From: DASYSA01 sp036003885
GTDB lineage: Bacteria > Acidobacteriota > Blastocatellia > UBA7656
Length of the DNA: 21,784 nucleotides
Reading direction: 5' to 3'
Assembly: GCA_036003885.1 (NCBI GenBank)
Contig: DASYSA010000223.1
Location: 1 to 21,784 of the forward strand
The notes beneath the pieces are model-generated. The model was not told the DNA's origin, ran no database searches, and worked only from the letters and a program-made list of their open reading frames with translations. The position numbers and the translations under genes were made by a program. Shown one piece after another: positions 1-9,074 of this stretch (positions within the stretch are counted from its first letter, which is position 1; every line of letters begins with the position of its first letter).

Positions 1-1395
1 AGTTCGATGCCCTGCGCGAACTGTCACGGCCTTGATGGTAAGGGCAAACCCGAGGCCGGCGTCACTCCTTCAAACCTCACCAGCGAAGCATTGACCAAGC
101 CTTACGGCCTCACTCATCCTGACGGACGCAAACATCCGCCATACACGGAGAGGGGACTCGAGTTCGCGATAACACGCGGCCTGGATCCGGCGGGCAACAA
201 GCTGAGCAGCGTGATGCCTCGGTACTCCATGTCACGCGACGATCTGGCGGACCTCGTTGCGTATTTGGGCCGCCTTGGCAAGGAGACCGATCCGGGAATC
301 AGCGAGAACAGAATAGTGATTGGAACGGCTGTGCCATCGCGAGGAGCGCTGGCTGAGATGGGCCAGGCGGTGAAGGCGGTAACGACGGCCTTTTTTGAAG
401 ATCTGAACGGCCAGGGCGGAATATACAATCGCCGCTTCGAACTGAAGATCGCCGAGACATCCGGGACGCCGGCGGCAACCCGCACCGACATCGAGCGAAT
501 GCTTGCCGCGGAACCTGTGTTTGCTATGACCGGAGCCGTCATTCCCGGATCCGAGCGAGAGGTCGTCCCGCTTATGGCTGAGAAAGAAGTACCGTTGATT
601 GGGCCATTCACGCTCTATCCGCAAACCGGTTTTCCGTTGAACCGCCAGGTCTTCTATCTCCTTTCCGGAATCGAAGGACAGGCCCGGGCTCTGGTCCACT
701 TCGCGGCAACGAAGCCCGATCTCAAGAATCCGGGAATGGCTATCGTGTCACCTCAGAGCGAGTTCAACACCAGCGTCGTTCAAGCGCTCAACGACCAGAG
801 CAAGAGGGATGGGCTCGGACCGATGCAGGACTATAACTACGCGCCGGGAAAACTCGATGCGGCCGGCATCGTCAGACAACTCAGGCAGCGTAGTCGAAAT
901 GTAGTGTTCTTCCTTGGCACCAGCGAAGACGCCCTGTCGCTCATGAAAGAGGCCGACAAGTCAGCCTGGTTCCCTTACGTTGTCTTGCTGAGCGCAGGCG
1001 GCAGCGCGGAAGTTTTCGAGGCGCCGGCGGGCTTCAATCGCAAGGTCTTTGTCCCGTTCGCCACTTCGCCTGCCGATCAAACACCGGAGAGCATCAACGA
1101 ATTCCGGGCACTGGCCGAGAAGTACCGGCTCCCTGCTCACCATCTCGCCGCTCAGCTTTCTGCCTACACCGCGGCCAAGGTCCTGACGGAGGCGTTCCGA
1201 CGGGCCGGCAGGGACGTGAGCCGCGAAAAGCTGATTCACGCTCTGGAAGGGTTGTATGAGTATCCGACCGGACTGACACCAGCGATCACTTATGGCCCTA
1301 ATCGACGCATCGGCGCGTTGGGAGCCTACGTTGTGGCAATTGATTTGGAAAAGAAGCAGTTTGTGCCCGTCAGCGGATGGATCAGTATCGATTGA
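1..1395 (+). CDS. Cytochrome c / type-1 periplasmic binding protein fusion (5' partial)
   Basis: The reading frame is open from the first base, so the gene starts upstream of the window; the ATG at 7 sits only two residues before a CxxCH heme motif (13-27, C-A-N-C-H) and is unlikely to be the true start. A Met-Pro at 214-219 is a plausible axial heme ligand, followed by the helix DDLADLVAYLGRL typical of class I cytochrome c. From about 310 to the stop the protein resembles Leu/Ile/Val-type (PBP1) substrate-binding proteins: a beta strand IVIGTAVPS, a helix ending in an FFEDLNGQGGI-like segment (common in this family), then two alternating alpha/beta lobes. A periplasmic sensing or electron-transfer role is inferred; no ABC permease is visible. 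The SCO gene begins 51 nt downstream, suggesting one operon. The domain calls are fairly secure, the function is not. Confidence 0.8.
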   Translation, partial: SSMPCANCHGLDGKGKPEAGVTPSNLTSEALTKPYGLTHPDGRKHPPYTERGLEFAITRGLDPAGNKLSSVMPRYSMSRDDLADLVAYLGRLGKETDPGISENRIVIGTAVPSRGALAEMGQAVKAVTTAFFEDLNGQGGIYNRRFELKIAETSGTPAATRTDIERMLAAEPVFAMTGAVIPGSEREVVPLMAEKEVPLIGPFTLYPQTGFPLNRQVFYLLSGIEGQARALVHFAATKPDLKNPGMAIVSPQSEFNTSVVQALNDQSKRDGLGPMQDYNYAPGKLDAAGIVRQLRQRSRNVVFFLGTSEDALSLMKEADKSAWFPYVVLLSAGGSAEVFEAPAGFNRKVFVPFATSPADQTPESINEFRALAEKYRLPAHHLAAQLSAYTAAKVLTEAFRRAGRDVSREKLIHALEGLYEYPTGLTPAITYGPNRRIGALGAYVVAIDLEKKQFVPVSGWISID

Positions 1396-1446
1396 CCGGG
1401 TCGGATTTCTTGAGGAGAGGTAAGCCACTCGGTTACAGAGGAGACG

Positions 1447-2196
1447 ATGCGGGTTAGAGCGTTTGTTGCAATTCTCTTTCTGACGTGCGCAACCGGCCCA
1501 ATCAGAGAGCCCGACACCGTTGGCGCGCAGACGCGCCAGAGAGGGCAGCAGAAGGCAGTCCGCTATGCATGTCCGATGGATCCGGAAATCACTTCGGGCA
1601 GGCCCGGCAAGTGCCGGAAATGCGGCATGACTTTGAGGCTGGTCACGGAGAAGCCTGAGGCAGACGATGCTCGATCGGGTAACACGACCGGCGAAAGATC
1701 GAGCGACATTCCTTCGATCTCATCATCACGGATTCCCGACGTTCGGGTCTATGATGAGAACGGCAACGCCATGAGGTTTTACACGGATCTTGTCAAAGGC
1801 AAGACCGTCGCCATCAATTTCATCTTTACCACATGCACAACGATTTGCCCGCCCTTGACCGCGACGTTTCGCAGAGTCCAGCAGGATCTGGCGGAGCGGG
1901 CAGTTGATGTACAGTTGATCTCTATCAGCGTCGATCCGACCATCGATACTCCCGAGAGGCTACATGAGTTCGCGGCAAAGTTTAAGGCTGGTCCACGATG
2001 GACGTTTGTCACCGGAGACGCAGCCCAGATTAACTCGCTTCTTCGGGTTCTGGGAGCGGCCGTAGCCGACAGGAACGACCACACGCCGATGGTTCTGATC
2101 GGCAATGACAGGACTGACTATTGGACGAGAAGCTACGGACTCTCGTCGCCGGAGGCTCTGGTGAGAGTGATTGCCGAGGTTGCGAGCCGGAAATGA
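1447..2196 (+). CDS. SCO1/SenC family copper chaperone with N-terminal heavy-metal-binding motif
   Basis: A 249-residue exported thioredoxin-fold protein. A hydrophobic N-terminus (about residues 4-17) looks like a signal peptide or anchor. Residues 40-65 (YACPMDPE, then CRKCGM at 56-61) match the short heavy-metal-binding domain found on copper proteins and P-type ATPases. The SCO domain follows, with the CxxxCP copper motif at C130-C134 and the conserved metal-ligand His at H212 (NDHTPM). Family members deliver copper to the CuA site of cytochrome oxidase or to other periplasmic copper enzymes, or act as thiol reductases. The giant multicopper oxidase 268 nt downstream is an obvious possible client, though that link is inferred. 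The start is supported by GAGGAGA just upstream. Both metal motifs are intact. Confidence 0.9.
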   Translation: MRVRAFVAILFLTCATGPIREPDTVGAQTRQRGQQKAVRYACPMDPEITSGRPGKCRKCGMTLRLVTEKPEADDARSGNTTGERSSDIPSISSSRIPDVRVYDENGNAMRFYTDLVKGKTVAINFIFTTCTTICPPLTATFRRVQQDLAERAVDVQLISISVDPTIDTPERLHEFAAKFKAGPRWTFVTGDAAQINSLLRVLGAAVADRNDHTPMVLIGNDRTDYWTRSYGLSSPEALVRVIAEVASRK

Positions 2197-2270
2197 TAGT
2201 CGGCATGTTCTTTCCAGAGTGGTGCGTCAACCACACTCAAACAATGTATCCTGCCCATCGAAAACTTTGC

Positions 2271-2299
2271 TTGACTTAAAAAGGTAGAAGAATTACTGT
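2271..2299 (+). promoter_or_regulatory. Possible sigma70 promoter upstream of the multicopper oxidase
   Basis: TTGACT at 2271-2276 and TACTGT at 2294-2299 are 17 nt apart. The -35 match is good and the -10 weak. This lies in the 268-nt gap (2197-2464) before the giant oxidase, which otherwise holds only the strong ribosome site AAAGGAGAAG before the ATG at 2465. It would give a leader of about 160 nt. Confidence 0.3.
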
Positions 2300-2464
2300 T
2301 CGCAAGTCGCAGTTCATTTGCGACCTAGCTCACTCAGACTGTGTGATGTTCCGTTAACGCGGTCTGTAACGTTCGTTTGTTTACTCTTAGCCCTTTAACG
2401 AGGGCATACAGATTTCTTCAACACGTGATTCTTTCCTAAAGGACAAACGAAAGGAGAAGCAACC

Positions 2465-5400
2465 ATGCTTGGCCATCAGGGTACCCGTGCAAACTCCGTC
2501 AGCTATCTAACATTGATTCTTCTATTGTTGTTCAGCGCTGGCATGGCAGGCGCTCAAACCCCAACCGGCTCAGCAGCCAAAACAGGGGGGAGAGCTGTGG
2601 GGGCTATCCCGACGGAACCGGGGACTGGCTCGACTACTACCAGGGCCACAGCGGTCAGCCCTGAGGACGGTCCGAGCAAGGTTGCGATAGACCCGGCTAA
2701 AACTGCGACAGATCCGACCAGGTCTGCCGCAGAACCAGGCAAGGCTGCCGCAGATCCGGCCAAGCCTGAAGGCCAGCCGAGGGACGCCAAAGAGGAGGCC
2801 CCAAAAGCTCCTCTCGCTTCTCCGCAGCCCGCCGTTCAATGCAAACGAACGATCAATGCCAACATAATGGCTATTCCTCAGCCGATCATGCTCAACCGCC
2901 TCGGCGCGGCAATTCCCGATGGGTTGATCTTTGCTCTCAGAAGTGACGTGGACACGGTCAGCAATCGCCTGAAGCCCGATAAACGGCCCCGCCCGCTGGT
3001 GCTGCGCGCGAATGTAGGTGACTGCCTGGTAATTACCTTTGCGAATTCGATACCGGACGCCAAATTCAAAACAACGACCGGGGTCACTCCCGATGGTCCG
3101 GTTGGCGCTACTCAAACAACAGAGGTCTCCTTGCACATTCAAGGAATGGAGTGGGTAAACGGCACGCTGGACGACGGTTCATTTGTGGGGGTCAATCCCA
3201 CAAGTCTGGCAAACGCCGTCGGATCAGCTCCGGCCCCTTACAAACTCTACGCGAAGAGCGAGGGAACCTTCCTGCTGTACACGACCGGAGACAGCGCGAT
3301 AGGCGGCCAGCTTGGCCGGGGGCTTTTCGGTGCGCTGAATGTCCAACCGGAACGCGCGGAATGGTACCGCAGTCAGGTAACGGCTGATGAATTGAACCTC
3401 GCCACGACCGGACATACGGCGGACGGTCATCCGATTATCAACTATGGTGCGGTCTATCCCGCGAGTCATCCGCGCGCCGGCCAACCGATTCTCAATATGC
3501 TGGATGCCAACAATAACATCGTGCACAGTGATCTGACCGCCATCATTACCGGACCAGAGCATGGAAGATTTCCCGGCACCACCGGCGTGAACAACCCGGA
3601 GCCTCCGTGTAACGCAGAGAATAATCCGAGGCTAACGACGGGCAAAGACCCGCTGTTTTGCGCTGACCCTGCCTCACCGGATCGCAAACAGCCCTATCGC
3701 GAGGCAACAATCATCTACCACGAAGTGGGCAGTGTCACTTCGCAAGCATTTCCCGTCGCGAATGAGATGCCGACGACCCTCAATGCAGGGTTCGACGGGT
3801 TTGCCATAAACTACGGCACCGGCGGCATCGGCGCTGAGGTCTACGCGAACCGCATCGGCCTCGGGCCAATGGGCGACTGCGTTGACTGTAAGTTTGAGGA
3901 GTTCTTCCTGAGCGCCTGGTCAGTCGGGGACCCTGCGATGCTCGTCGACAGACCGGCAAACGCTATGAATCAACCGCCCCCTCCGCCTTCCCCGGCGGCG
4001 CCGGTGGTGCCTTCATCCTCTGCAGCACAGTGGCCGTGTTCGACGGCGGATCTTGAAGGAACCTCCACCACGCCACCGAACCCCGCCTGCGCGAACGCCA
4101 GAAAGCCTAACTTCAATGGCGAGCCTTACACGCTTGCCCCTCTGGCAAAAGCAAAGAGGGTGTACTATCCGGATGACCCATCCAACGTCTATCACAGCTA
4201 CATCAACGACCACATCAAGTTCAGGATTCTTCATGGCGGAAGCGCGGTCGGCGTGACCCACGTCCATCATCAGCACGCGCATCAGTGGCTCCAATCGCCG
4301 AACAGCGATGAGAGCAGCTACCTCGACAGCCAGATGATCAGTCCTGGCGCGAGCTACACGCTCGAGATGGTCTATAACGGCAGTGGCAATCGAAACAAAG
4401 TGGTGGGAGACTCGATCTTCCACTGCCACTTCTATCCGCATTTCGCGGCGGGAATGTGGGCGATGTGGCGAACTCACGATGTGTTCGAGTCCGGAACTTT
4501 TGTCTATCCGCAGGGAAAGATCATCAATAACGTTGATGTGAGCGGGCAAGCTGTTCCCGGATCCCGCGCCTTGCCGGACGGCGAAGTCATCACCGGGGCG
4601 CCCACTCCTGCATTGGTGCCATTGCCGACCATTCCGATGGCTCCGCTACCAGCTTACGCACAGATCAAGACAAATGTCACAGTCCAGGGAGCGCCGACAA
4701 CCTGGGGTGGACAAGTTGTGATTGGAGCAACCTGTGCGGAACTCCAGGCGAATGGGTTCACCGTCACTCCGGCCTGCAACCCTGCCTTGCCGACGGTGCT
4801 AAACGGGACGGTCACGAGCAGCACGTTCAACGGGACCCAAATGACAGGCAACTTTGTCCGCTCGCCGGGCAACGCGATCTTGAATCCAGGCTTTCCTTAT
4901 TTCATTCCAGGCATAGCAGGCGCACGCGCTCCCCATCCGCCACTCGATTTCGCTCCGGACGGCGCAGGCGGATTGATGGATGGCGGGTTGCCTCGGCATC
5001 TCGTCGCCGGGGGATCAATCTCATACGAGCGTCACAACTCATTCGATTGGAGCAAGGACGTCGAGACGGTGACCGCCGTCAAACTGCCTGAGGCCGGAAC
5101 GCCGGTCGAACTGGCGGCGATAAACTTCTTCAAGCAGCGTTGCCATAAGACCTTCCTGCCGAATGGAACGCCCAGCAATTGCCTTCCTTCCGGGTTCATC
5201 GTGAACGGGTTGCCGTTAGGCCCGCAACCCGGGGCGCCCTTCGCAGACCCCGCGGTTAATGATGCCGGGGCCGCAGTCGGTCTCCTGCGCAGGTACAAAG
5301 CCGCAGCCTTTCAGCTGGACGTCACCTTCAATAAGAAGGGTTGGCACTTTCAGCAGCAACGCATGCTCTCTTTGTGGCAGGATGTCGCTCCAACTGTCGG

Positions 5401-8293
5401 GTACAAGCCTGGAGTTCCAGGCACGCGCCCGCCTGAACCTCTGTTCTTCCGAGGCAACTCCGGAGATGTGATCGAGTACTGGCATACGAACCTTGTGCCC
5501 AACTACTACCTGGTTGATGATTTTCAGGTTCGCACCCCTACCGACATCCTGGGCCAGCACATCCACCTGGTTAAGTTCGACGTGACATCTTCAGATGGAG
5601 CGGGAAACGGGTTCAATTACGAAGACGGCACCTTCAGTCCGCAAGAAGTTCAGGAGATGATTCACGCAATCAACAACAGCCCAAGCAAGGGATTTCTGAA
5701 TGCCCCAAACCAGGCGCTGTCCCCGAAGACGCCGCCGAAAGAGATCTACGATTGCTCCAGCAATCCCAATGACCCACGTTGTACAGCGTGTGCCAATAAC
5801 TGGACACCGACTTATCGACCGCAATGCCAGAGCTGGCTGGGAGCCCAGACAACTATTCAGCGATGGTATCTCGACCCTCTCCAGGACAATTCGGGTGTGG
5901 ACCGTACGATGCGAACCGTCTTTACTCACGATCACTTCGGTCCGTCCACGCACCAACAAGCAGGTCTCTACGCCGGACTGTTGATCGAGCCCAAAGGTTC
6001 TACCTGGAAAAACTCAGAAGATGGCACGGTCATGGGTCGCCCGGCGAATCTCCCGCCAGTACGTCCCGATGGAGGCCCGACCAGTTGGAAGGCCGATATA
6101 TGGACAGGAGCGTCCAACAATGACAGCTATCGTGAATTCGCGTTGGAGTTTCAGGATTTACAGCTGGCCTATCAGATAGAAACGATCGGTTCGACTCCGC
6201 CCAAGACTGCGCCGAATCCCAATCCGAGTGGAGGGTGGAGAGACTTTCGGTATGCCATCAACCCTGCGTTGGACGGCACCGGGACGGCTATGCCGAGGTT
6301 GATCAGTACGGGGAATTCGCCGCCGACGGGCACGCATTCAGTCAATTATCGCAACGACCCACTTCCGTGGCGGGTTGGTCAGTTCGGCGACATGTCGTAT
6401 TTATACGACAACACGCTCAAACTCGCCTCCAATGCGCCTCCGAATGGCGATCCTTCCACTCCGTTGCTGCGCGCCTATCAGAACGACAAGGTGCAAATCC
6501 GGGTGCTGGTTGGCGCACATGTGTTTGCCCACCAGTTTAATCTCGAGGGGCCCACGTGGTTCGCGGAGCCCTCGTGGAAGAACTCCGGTTATCGGAGCGC
6601 TCAGCCGATGGGGCTCTCGGAGCACTTTGAGTTGCTCTTTAACGTGCCGCCGTCGTCGGCGCCGAACATCAATCGCAAGTGTCCCGACGGGATGTCGGAG
6701 AAAAACTGCGTTGACTATTTGTATAGCCCAAGTCTGGACGAAACGGGTGTCGCGAACGGGATGTGGGGTCTCTTCAGAAGTTATGACCCCATCGCAAAGG
6801 CCACCAAGTTGCAGCCGCTTCCAAACAACCCGATCAATGCAAACGTGAACACGACCTACTCAACTTGCCCGGCAGTCCTGGCGCCGCCGGCGGTCAAACG
6901 AGTCTATAACGTTGTAGCGGTGACCGCCGAGCAAGCCCTCTCGAGTATCAGTGCCGGCCAGATTGTTTTCAACGGGCGGGGCGCGAAACTGACCAGTACG
7001 AGCGGCGTGCTGTACGTCCGCGCGGAAGATCTGGATGCGCAGGGAAGACTCAACACCGGTGTGCCGGTAGAGCCGCTGATTCTGCGCGCCAATGCCGGCG
7101 ATTGTATTGAGGTGAATCTGACTAACGCTCTTGCCCCGAATTCAGCAGTGTTCAGTAAGCAATTCAAGTTTGGGGCGCCGTTCACGAACGTGCCGGTCCA
7201 GAACAAGATGTCCAGCTATGTCGGGTTGCATCCGCAACTGCTCAGCTTCGACGCCGCGACGAGCTACGGCTTCGACGTAGGCTGGAACAAGCAGGGACAG
7301 CCCGGCCAGGTCGCGGCTTTTGGCGGGTCCAATACCAAGAAGTACACATGGTATGCGGGCAAGATCGAGCGAGCCGCCAATGGAAGCCTCACTTACACTC
7401 CAGTCGAGTTCGGAGCGCTCAACCTCTTCCCCTCAGACCAATCGTACCAGGGTATCAACGGTCTATTCGGGGCGATGATTATAGAACCCGCAGGCTCGAC
7501 ATGGAATTGTGACCCCGAAATCCCTGATTGCGGCTCGAAACGGAAGTGTGCCCCCGGAGACCCAAATTGCGACCCCAATAAGCTGCCGGCGGGTTCAACT
7601 CGCGCTTCTGCAACGGTCACGCTGCAGGACAAATCAGAGTTCAGGGAGTTCGCGCTGATGATCAGCGATAACCTCTTGATATCGGGCGGCAACACCGGCG
7701 CGGTGAATTACCGGACCGAACCGAGGGGATTCCGCTTTGGCTGCGGACTGGGCGTCGACCTCTCATGCATGAAGTCGGACAACCTGGTCCAGAAGGCTGC
7801 GCCGTCACCCTGCACTTCAATTGGAGCGGTTGGCGATCCTGAAACGCCAATCTTCACCGCTGGGATCATCAACGGGATTGGTCAACCGGCTAGATTTCGC
7901 TTGACGCATCCGTTCGGGACCGGCACATCCCAGGTTTTCACGCTGCACGGCCATGTCTGGCAGCGGAATCCATATACGAGTAACTCGAAGTCGATTGGTA
8001 ATCAAACCCTCTCGCAGTGGCTGGGGTCCCGAGACAATCACGGCTCGACGGATCACTTCGATCTGGTTGTGGACAAGTCCGGTGGAGAATGGGCGCGACC
8101 TGGTGACTATCTGTACACCGTTTTTATTCCCAATCAGCAGGCAACCGGTGCATGGGGCATATTCCGAGTTGGCGACAAGGGATCATCGCGGCCCACTCCT
8201 GCGTGCGATCCACAGCCGACAACGAAGACATACACGCCAAGCTCTCTAGAGCGTTTCATCAGGCAGCCGGTCAACCAGACTCCCAAGCCATGA
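2465..8293 (+). CDS. Giant secreted multicopper oxidase-like protein, candidate Mn(II) oxidase (MofA/MnxG-like)
   Basis: A 1942-residue protein with a signal peptide (cleavage likely after AGMAGA, about residue 30) and an Ala/Pro/Lys-rich linker with DPAK/EPGK-like repeats to about residue 120. Cupredoxin-like strands of the form LRANxGDC recur near 180 and 1540, with related strands near 995 and 1337, so several cupredoxin units are present. Copper ligands: HVHHQHAH at 599-606; a complete type-1/type-3 motif HCHxxxHxxxxM at 653-664; HIH at 1032-1034; HDHFxxxxHxxxGL at 1155-1168; HVFAH at 1352-1356; HGH at 1828-1830. The length is far above laccases (about 500) and closer to the giant oxidases implicated in bacterial Mn(II) oxidation. 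Mn as substrate is inferred; another metal or an organic substrate is possible. A strong AAAGGAGAAG ribosome site precedes the ATG. Confidence 0.85.
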   Translation: MLGHQGTRANSVSYLTLILLLLFSAGMAGAQTPTGSAAKTGGRAVGAIPTEPGTGSTTTRATAVSPEDGPSKVAIDPAKTATDPTRSAAEPGKAAADPAKPEGQPRDAKEEAPKAPLASPQPAVQCKRTINANIMAIPQPIMLNRLGAAIPDGLIFALRSDVDTVSNRLKPDKRPRPLVLRANVGDCLVITFANSIPDAKFKTTTGVTPDGPVGATQTTEVSLHIQGMEWVNGTLDDGSFVGVNPTSLANAVGSAPAPYKLYAKSEGTFLLYTTGDSAIGGQLGRGLFGALNVQPERAEWYRSQVTADELNLATTGHTADGHPIINYGAVYPASHPRAGQPILNMLDANNNIVHSDLTAIITGPEHGRFPGTTGVNNPEPPCNAENNPRLTTGKDPLFCADPASPDRKQPYREATIIYHEVGSVTSQAFPVANEMPTTLNAGFDGFAINYGTGGIGAEVYANRIGLGPMGDCVDCKFEEFFLSAWSVGDPAMLVDRPANAMNQPPPPPSPAAPVVPSSSAAQWPCSTADLEGTSTTPPNPACANARKPNFNGEPYTLAPLAKAKRVYYPDDPSNVYHSYINDHIKFRILHGGSAVGVTHVHHQHAHQWLQSPNSDESSYLDSQMISPGASYTLEMVYNGSGNRNKVVGDSIFHCHFYPHFAAGMWAMWRTHDVFESGTFVYPQGKIINNVDVSGQAVPGSRALPDGEVITGAPTPALVPLPTIPMAPLPAYAQIKTNVTVQGAPTTWGGQVVIGATCAELQANGFTVTPACNPALPTVLNGTVTSSTFNGTQMTGNFVRSPGNAILNPGFPYFIPGIAGARAPHPPLDFAPDGAGGLMDGGLPRHLVAGGSISYERHNSFDWSKDVETVTAVKLPEAGTPVELAAINFFKQRCHKTFLPNGTPSNCLPSGFIVNGLPLGPQPGAPFADPAVNDAGAAVGLLRRYKAAAFQLDVTFNKKGWHFQQQRMLSLWQDVAPTVGYKPGVPGTRPPEPLFFRGNSGDVIEYWHTNLVPNYYLVDDFQVRTPTDILGQHIHLVKFDVTSSDGAGNGFNYEDGTFSPQEVQEMIHAINNSPSKGFLNAPNQALSPKTPPKEIYDCSSNPNDPRCTACANNWTPTYRPQCQSWLGAQTTIQRWYLDPLQDNSGVDRTMRTVFTHDHFGPSTHQQAGLYAGLLIEPKGSTWKNSEDGTVMGRPANLPPVRPDGGPTSWKADIWTGASNNDSYREFALEFQDLQLAYQIETIGSTPPKTAPNPNPSGGWRDFRYAINPALDGTGTAMPRLISTGNSPPTGTHSVNYRNDPLPWRVGQFGDMSYLYDNTLKLASNAPPNGDPSTPLLRAYQNDKVQIRVLVGAHVFAHQFNLEGPTWFAEPSWKNSGYRSAQPMGLSEHFELLFNVPPSSAPNINRKCPDGMSEKNCVDYLYSPSLDETGVANGMWGLFRSYDPIAKATKLQPLPNNPINANVNTTYSTCPAVLAPPAVKRVYNVVAVTAEQALSSISAGQIVFNGRGAKLTSTSGVLYVRAEDLDAQGRLNTGVPVEPLILRANAGDCIEVNLTNALAPNSAVFSKQFKFGAPFTNVPVQNKMSSYVGLHPQLLSFDAATSYGFDVGWNKQGQPGQVAAFGGSNTKKYTWYAGKIERAANGSLTYTPVEFGALNLFPSDQSYQGINGLFGAMIIEPAGSTWNCDPEIPDCGSKRKCAPGDPNCDPNKLPAGSTRASATVTLQDKSEFREFALMISDNLLISGGNTGAVNYRTEPRGFRFGCGLGVDLSCMKSDNLVQKAAPSPCTSIGAVGDPETPIFTAGIINGIGQPARFRLTHPFGTGTSQVFTLHGHVWQRNPYTSNSKSIGNQTLSQWLGSRDNHGSTDHFDLVVDKSGGEWARPGDYLYTVFIPNQQATGAWGIFRVGDKGSSRPTPACDPQPTTKTYTPSSLERFIRQPVNQTPKP

Positions 8294-8437
8294 TCGAGAC
8301 TTCAATGGCGGGTTTAGAACCGAAGTCTTAGTACAACCGACCGGGCTTGTCTTATGAAAACACGGTCGTAACCACACAAGGCATCGGAATGTTTGAAGTG
8401 ACAAGCATTAATGAATTCAGATTGAAGGAGGAAGGTT

Positions 8438-8932
8438 ATGGGAAGCTCCAGAGTCGGAGGCGTTGTCGTTGGCGGCGGCTTCAAAGGCGGTAGCGGAGGC
8501 AAGGGCGGCGGCGGCAAGGGTGGTGGCGGCAAAGGGGGCGGCGGCAAAGGGAAAGATTGGAAAGGCAAGAGCGGTAAACCCGGTGGCAAATACGGGCCAC
8601 AGGATACCGTCATGGTCATACTCAAGCGGTACGTGGCCAATGACCTGCTCCAGGCGCTCGCCGTAGCGCTCGGTATTATCCCACCCGGGAAGAAGAAGAA
8701 GGGGAAGAAAGGCAAAGGCAAGAAGAAGGGCGGCGGCAAGGAATACGGCGGCGGTAAGGAATGGGGCAAGGGCAAAGGCAAGGGCAAGACCCCCGGTGGC
8801 GGAAAGACTCCCGGTGGCGGTAAGACTCCCGGTGGCGGTAAGCCTCCTGGTGGCGGCAAACCCATTGGCGGTGGCAAAGTGGTTACCGGCGGCAAAGCGA
8901 CTGGTGGTACCAAACCAAAAACGAAGCGCTGA
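8438..8932 (+). CDS. Gly/Lys-rich low-complexity protein, function unknown
   Basis: A 164-residue protein, extremely basic and rich in Gly and Lys. Residues 13-46 are GGK/GGGGK repeats. A short ordinary segment near 50-80 (GPQDTVMVILKRYVANDLLQ, then an Ala/Leu-rich stretch) looks like an amphipathic helix pair. The rest is KKGKGK-type sequence followed by GGGKTP hexapeptides. There is no signal peptide. GAAGGAGGAAGG just before the ATG is a very strong ribosome site and supports translation. The minus-strand open frame across it is Pro-rich and is a composition shadow. The protein could bind nucleic acid or anionic polymers, or be a substrate of the hydroxylases and glycosyltransferases downstream. 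Neither idea has direct evidence. Confidence 0.75.
   Translation: MGSSRVGGVVVGGGFKGGSGGKGGGGKGGGGKGGGGKGKDWKGKSGKPGGKYGPQDTVMVILKRYVANDLLQALAVALGIIPPGKKKKGKKGKGKKKGGGKEYGGGKEWGKGKGKGKTPGGGKTPGGGKTPGGGKPPGGGKPIGGGKVVTGGKATGGTKPKTKR
8786..8875 (+). repeat. 18-nt in-frame tandem repeat encoding GGGKTP-like hexapeptides
   Basis: Five consecutive 18-nt units of the form AAGACTCCCGGTGGCGGT run in frame inside the Gly/Lys-rich gene. Units 1-3 encode KTPGGG, unit 4 KPPGGG and unit 5 KPIGGG. Near-identical DNA in the central units suggests recent slippage expansion. Confidence 0.9.
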
Positions 8933-9074
8933 ACAAAAGCAAATCGTAAATGCACCAGCATACGCAGAGGGTTGTTTAAGAGACTTCAGTCGGGCTGAGG
9001 ACGGTGGAACGGCAACGACGCTTAGCTGCCGCGTAGGGTTTGTTTTGCTTCCCGCCGACTAAATAGTGTGAGAT

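Noticed and set aside
2335..2340. CAGACTGTG before the oxidase as a third copy of the shared promoter
   Set aside because: The -10-like sequence is similar, but no -35 box lies 16-18 nt upstream.
8786..8875. CRISPR-like short repeats
   Set aside because: Units are contiguous 18-nt in-frame repeats with no spacers, so they are protein-coding repeats.
8314..8961. 215-residue Pro-rich open frame on the minus strand
   Set aside because: It is the complement of the Gly/Lys-rich gene, whose GGN codons read as Pro on the other strand; the plus-strand gene has a much better ribosome site.
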